Assembly: GCA_031411935.1 (NCBI GenBank)
Contig: JANOBY010000228.1
Location: 1 to 7,207 of the forward strand
Source: JAQGHR01 sp031411935
Lineage (GTDB): Bacteria; Planctomycetota; Planctomycetia; Isosphaerales; Isosphaeraceae
Direction of reading: 5' to 3'
Length of the DNA: 7,207 bases
The translations under genes and the position numbers were made by a program. Of the stretch, positions 5,577 through 7,207 are shown one piece after another; the stretch's first letter is position 1, and every line of letters begins with the position of its first letter. The notes below the pieces were generated by a model. It searched no databases, was not told the origin of the DNA, and saw nothing but the letters and a program-made list of their open reading frames with translations.

Positions 5577-6859
5577 CAGCCCTGAATCTGGCATTGGCCC
5601 TCACGGGGGTTGCCGCCCTGGCACTGCACATGATCGCGGTGGCGCTTTCGCGAGCCCTTCGGACCTACTCGCGGAGCCGCCTGGAAGAGGTCTGCTCCGC
5701 GAATCATCGGCCCGAGCGAGCGGTCGCGATCGCCCATCTGGACCAGCGGGCCGAGCGTTCCGCCGAGGCCCTGGCGCTCCTGAGCGGGATGGTGGTGGCC
5801 GTGCTGCTCGGCATGGCGATCATGATGGCGTGGACGAGCATCCAGCGCGAGGCACTCGTTCTGATTCCCCTGGCGATCGCCGCCGCCGGGCACCTCCTGG
5901 CCGGGATCGTGGGACGGGTGTCGGCCGAAAACGTTCTCGACAGCCTCTGGCCGATCGCCAACCTGATCCGACGCGTGATGGCCCCATTCATCTTCCCCGC
6001 CCGGGCCCTGGAAGCCCTCGTGTACCGGAAGGCCCGAGGGGGCCCCACGCTTCCCCGCCCCCAGAGCGTGGAGGTCGAGTTGCACACGGCGACCGACCTG
6101 CCCGAGGAGGACCTGGAGGCCGACCTGCCCGAGACCACGCGGGCGCTCCTCGAACGCGCCGTGGAACTGGCACACCGCGATGCCGGCGAGGTCATGACCC
6201 CCCGGTCATCGATCCTGGCCTTGCCGGCCACGACCTCCGCGCTCGAGGCCGCGAACCTGTTCACCGCCTCGGGTCGGAGCCGGATCCCGGTCTTCGGCGA
6301 GCATCGCGACGATATCGTGGGCATCCTCTACGCCAAGGACCTCTTCCCGGCGCTCGTCTCCCCGACGGATCAGGGCAAGCCCTCCATTCGCAAGCTCGCC
6401 CGGGCCCCCATGTTCGTGCCCGAGAGCAAGAACGCGGCGGAACTTCTGGAAGATTTTCGGGCCTCGCGCGTCCAGATCGCCGTGGTGCTCGACGAGTATG
6501 GCGGGGTTTCGGGGCTGATCACGCTCGAGGACTTGCTGGAGGAACTCGTCGGGCCGATCGACGACGAGCACGACATCCCCACGCCCTCGGATCCGGTCAA
6601 GCCCCTGGGAGGGACCCAGTACGAGGTGGACGCCGCCTTGCCCCTGGAAGACCTGAACGAGCGGCTGAATCTCAACTTCTCCACCGACGGCGACTACGAG
6701 ACGGTCGGCGGCCTCGCCTTCGACGCACTCGGGCGCCTGCCCGAACCGGGGGCTACCTTCCGCCGGAACGGGGTCGAGTTCACGATCCTTGAGGTTGCCG
6801 ACCACTCGATCCGCCGCATGCGGGTGGACCTGCAACCGGCGGAGACGGTCCGGCAGTAG
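5573..6859 (+). CDS. corC: CorC/HlyC-type CBS-pair membrane protein with divergent DUF21 domain
   Basis: Member of the CNNM/CorC family, membrane proteins tied to Mg2+ export or homeostasis; the cluster's YbeX/CorC relative is also linked to ribosome function. It has 428 residues, usual for the family. Membrane helices fall near 5-28, 67-88 and 91-114, with an amphipathic part to about 150. Two CBS domains follow: about 205-262 (VMTPRSSI, then SRSRIPVFGE-like residues GRSRIPVF) and about 272-328 (MFVPESKNAAELLEDF, DEYGGVSGLITLEDLLEELVG). A CorC_HlyC domain covers about 345-422 (DGDYETVGG). The cytoplasmic part is canonical. The membrane part is not: the conserved Glu of the first helix aligns with Ser26, and the GExxPK motif aligns with GHLLAG (106-111). 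It may therefore sense nucleotides without classic transport. It overlaps ybeY by 4 nt (ATGA) and has a strong ribosome site. As last gene of the cluster, no clear terminator follows. Confidence 0.9.
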   Translation: MTALNLALALTGVAALALHMIAVALSRALRTYSRSRLEEVCSANHRPERAVAIAHLDQRAERSAEALALLSGMVVAVLLGMAIMMAWTSIQREALVLIPLAIAAAGHLLAGIVGRVSAENVLDSLWPIANLIRRVMAPFIFPARALEALVYRKARGGPTLPRPQSVEVELHTATDLPEEDLEADLPETTRALLERAVELAHRDAGEVMTPRSSILALPATTSALEAANLFTASGRSRIPVFGEHRDDIVGILYAKDLFPALVSPTDQGKPSIRKLARAPMFVPESKNAAELLEDFRASRVQIAVVLDEYGGVSGLITLEDLLEELVGPIDDEHDIPTPSDPVKPLGGTQYEVDAALPLEDLNERLNLNFSTDGDYETVGGLAFDALGRLPEPGATFRRNGVEFTILEVADHSIRRMRVDLQPAETVRQ

Positions 6860-7068
6860 GGCCGATCTCTCGATCTCCTTATGGCGTGTTGCCGAAATCG
6901 TGATGCCAGTGCCAATCGCTACGATCGGCGGCCGGGGCTCGTTTCGATACTATCGAGGGGGCGTGGAGATTCCGCGCGAGAATTCGGCTCTTTGACAAGG
7001 GGGACCATGGGGAGGAGGAGGTTTTGACATTACGGGAAGCGGCGGATCGCAAAAATGTGAATTTGCAG

Positions 7069-7207
7069 AACGAACCCAATTCGGGGGCCAGGCCTGCGAA
7101 GCCTGGGCGATTGGATGTCGTTTCAGGAAATGGATTTAGGTGAATTTTTGGGGAGTGAGACGGAGGAGGCTTTTCGTGCTCCGGCGGTAAAACGAACCCA
7201 AAACGAA
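7069..7207 (+). repeat. AACGAACCCAA repeat, partly tandem, running off the window
   Basis: AACGAACCCAA occurs at 7069-7079 and 7191-7201. The second copy is followed immediately by AACGAA at 7202-7207, the first six bases of what may be a third copy cut by the window edge. An 11-nt word repeated this way is unlikely by chance in 140 nt. It could be part of a dispersed intergenic repeat family. Confidence 0.5.
7076..7114 (+). repeat. Imperfect hairpin built on the first repeat copy
   Basis: CCAGGC (7088-7093) pairs with GCCTGG (7101-7106) around a 7-nt loop. An outer stem CCAAT (7076-7080), which lies mostly in the AACGAACCCAA copy, pairs with ATTGG (7110-7114), leaving an internal loop of 7 and 3 nt. 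No T-run follows, so it is more like a REP- or MITE-type palindrome than an intrinsic terminator. Confidence 0.4.

Larger units (their letters stand above)
6860..7207. other. Right intergenic region
   Basis: No convincing gene. It holds a short inverted repeat TCGATA-C-TATCGA (6944-6956), two TTGACA words (6992-6997 and 7024-7029) without good -10 partners, a GGAGGAGGAGG run (7011-7021), and the hairpin and repeats listed separately. A 39-codon frame from TTG 7024 to TGA 7143 follows the purine run but spans the repeat, so I do not call it a gene. No classic intrinsic terminator is seen for corC. Confidence 0.5.

Noticed and set aside
5426..6175. 249-codon minus-strand frame
   Set aside because: Antisense shadow of ybeY and corC; His/Gln/Gly-rich with no motif.
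5455..6792. 445-codon plus-strand frame overlapping corC
   Set aside because: Arg/Gly/Pro-rich shadow of corC with no domain; corC has clear CBS and CorC_HlyC domains.
7024..7053. TTGACA at 7024-7029 as a promoter
   Set aside because: No -10-like hexamer at 16-18 nt; only a short A-run further on.
7024..7143. 39-codon frame from TTG after a GGAGGAGGAGG run
   Set aside because: The ribosome-site spacing is only 2 nt, the frame runs through the repeat and hairpin, and the product has no recognisable feature.

Overview
The window suggests a GC-rich member of the Planctomycetes, probably near the Isosphaeraceae. The grounds are the strong G/C bias at third codon positions, the usual lack of Shine-Dalgarno sites, the divergent form of YbeY, and the AACGAACCCAA repeat at the right edge. 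This placement is an inference by eye, not the result of a search.

Layout. Positions 1-1600 hold no confidently recognisable gene. This flank has gene-like fragments on both strands: a possible small exported protein on the minus strand (539-910), and a small membrane protein on the plus strand (1168-1438) whose frame is broken by what looks like a single-base insertion near 1252. A near-perfect sigma-54 promoter (1024-1039) points toward the broken gene, and a hairpin at 1485-1513 may end its transcript. A sigma-70-like promoter at 1565-1593 probably drives the next genes.

Positions 1689-6859 are a compact plus-strand cluster of four genes: phoH-like ATPase, a PgpH/YqfF-type membrane HD-domain phosphodiesterase (c-di-AMP family), the rRNA-maturation endonuclease ybeY, and a CorC/HlyC-type CBS-pair membrane protein. 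The order phoH-pgpH-ybeY is that of Firmicutes, while phoH-ybeY-corC is that of Proteobacteria; this cluster combines both. Two perfect back-to-back hairpins fill the phoH-pgpH gap. pgpH and ybeY are 21 nt apart, and ybeY and corC overlap in ATGA. The likely shared theme is ribosome and RNA maintenance (PhoH, YbeY, CorC) joined to c-di-AMP turnover and ion homeostasis (PgpH, CorC).

Positions 6860-7207 are non-coding as far as I can see. They hold an 11-nt repeat, one copy of which is followed directly by the start of another that runs off the window, and a hairpin built partly from that repeat. The four main genes are known families. The most interesting points are lineage-specific changes at key residues of YbeY and CorC, the double hairpin, the sigma-54 site before a decaying gene, and the right-edge repeat. 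I found no clearly new multi-gene system.
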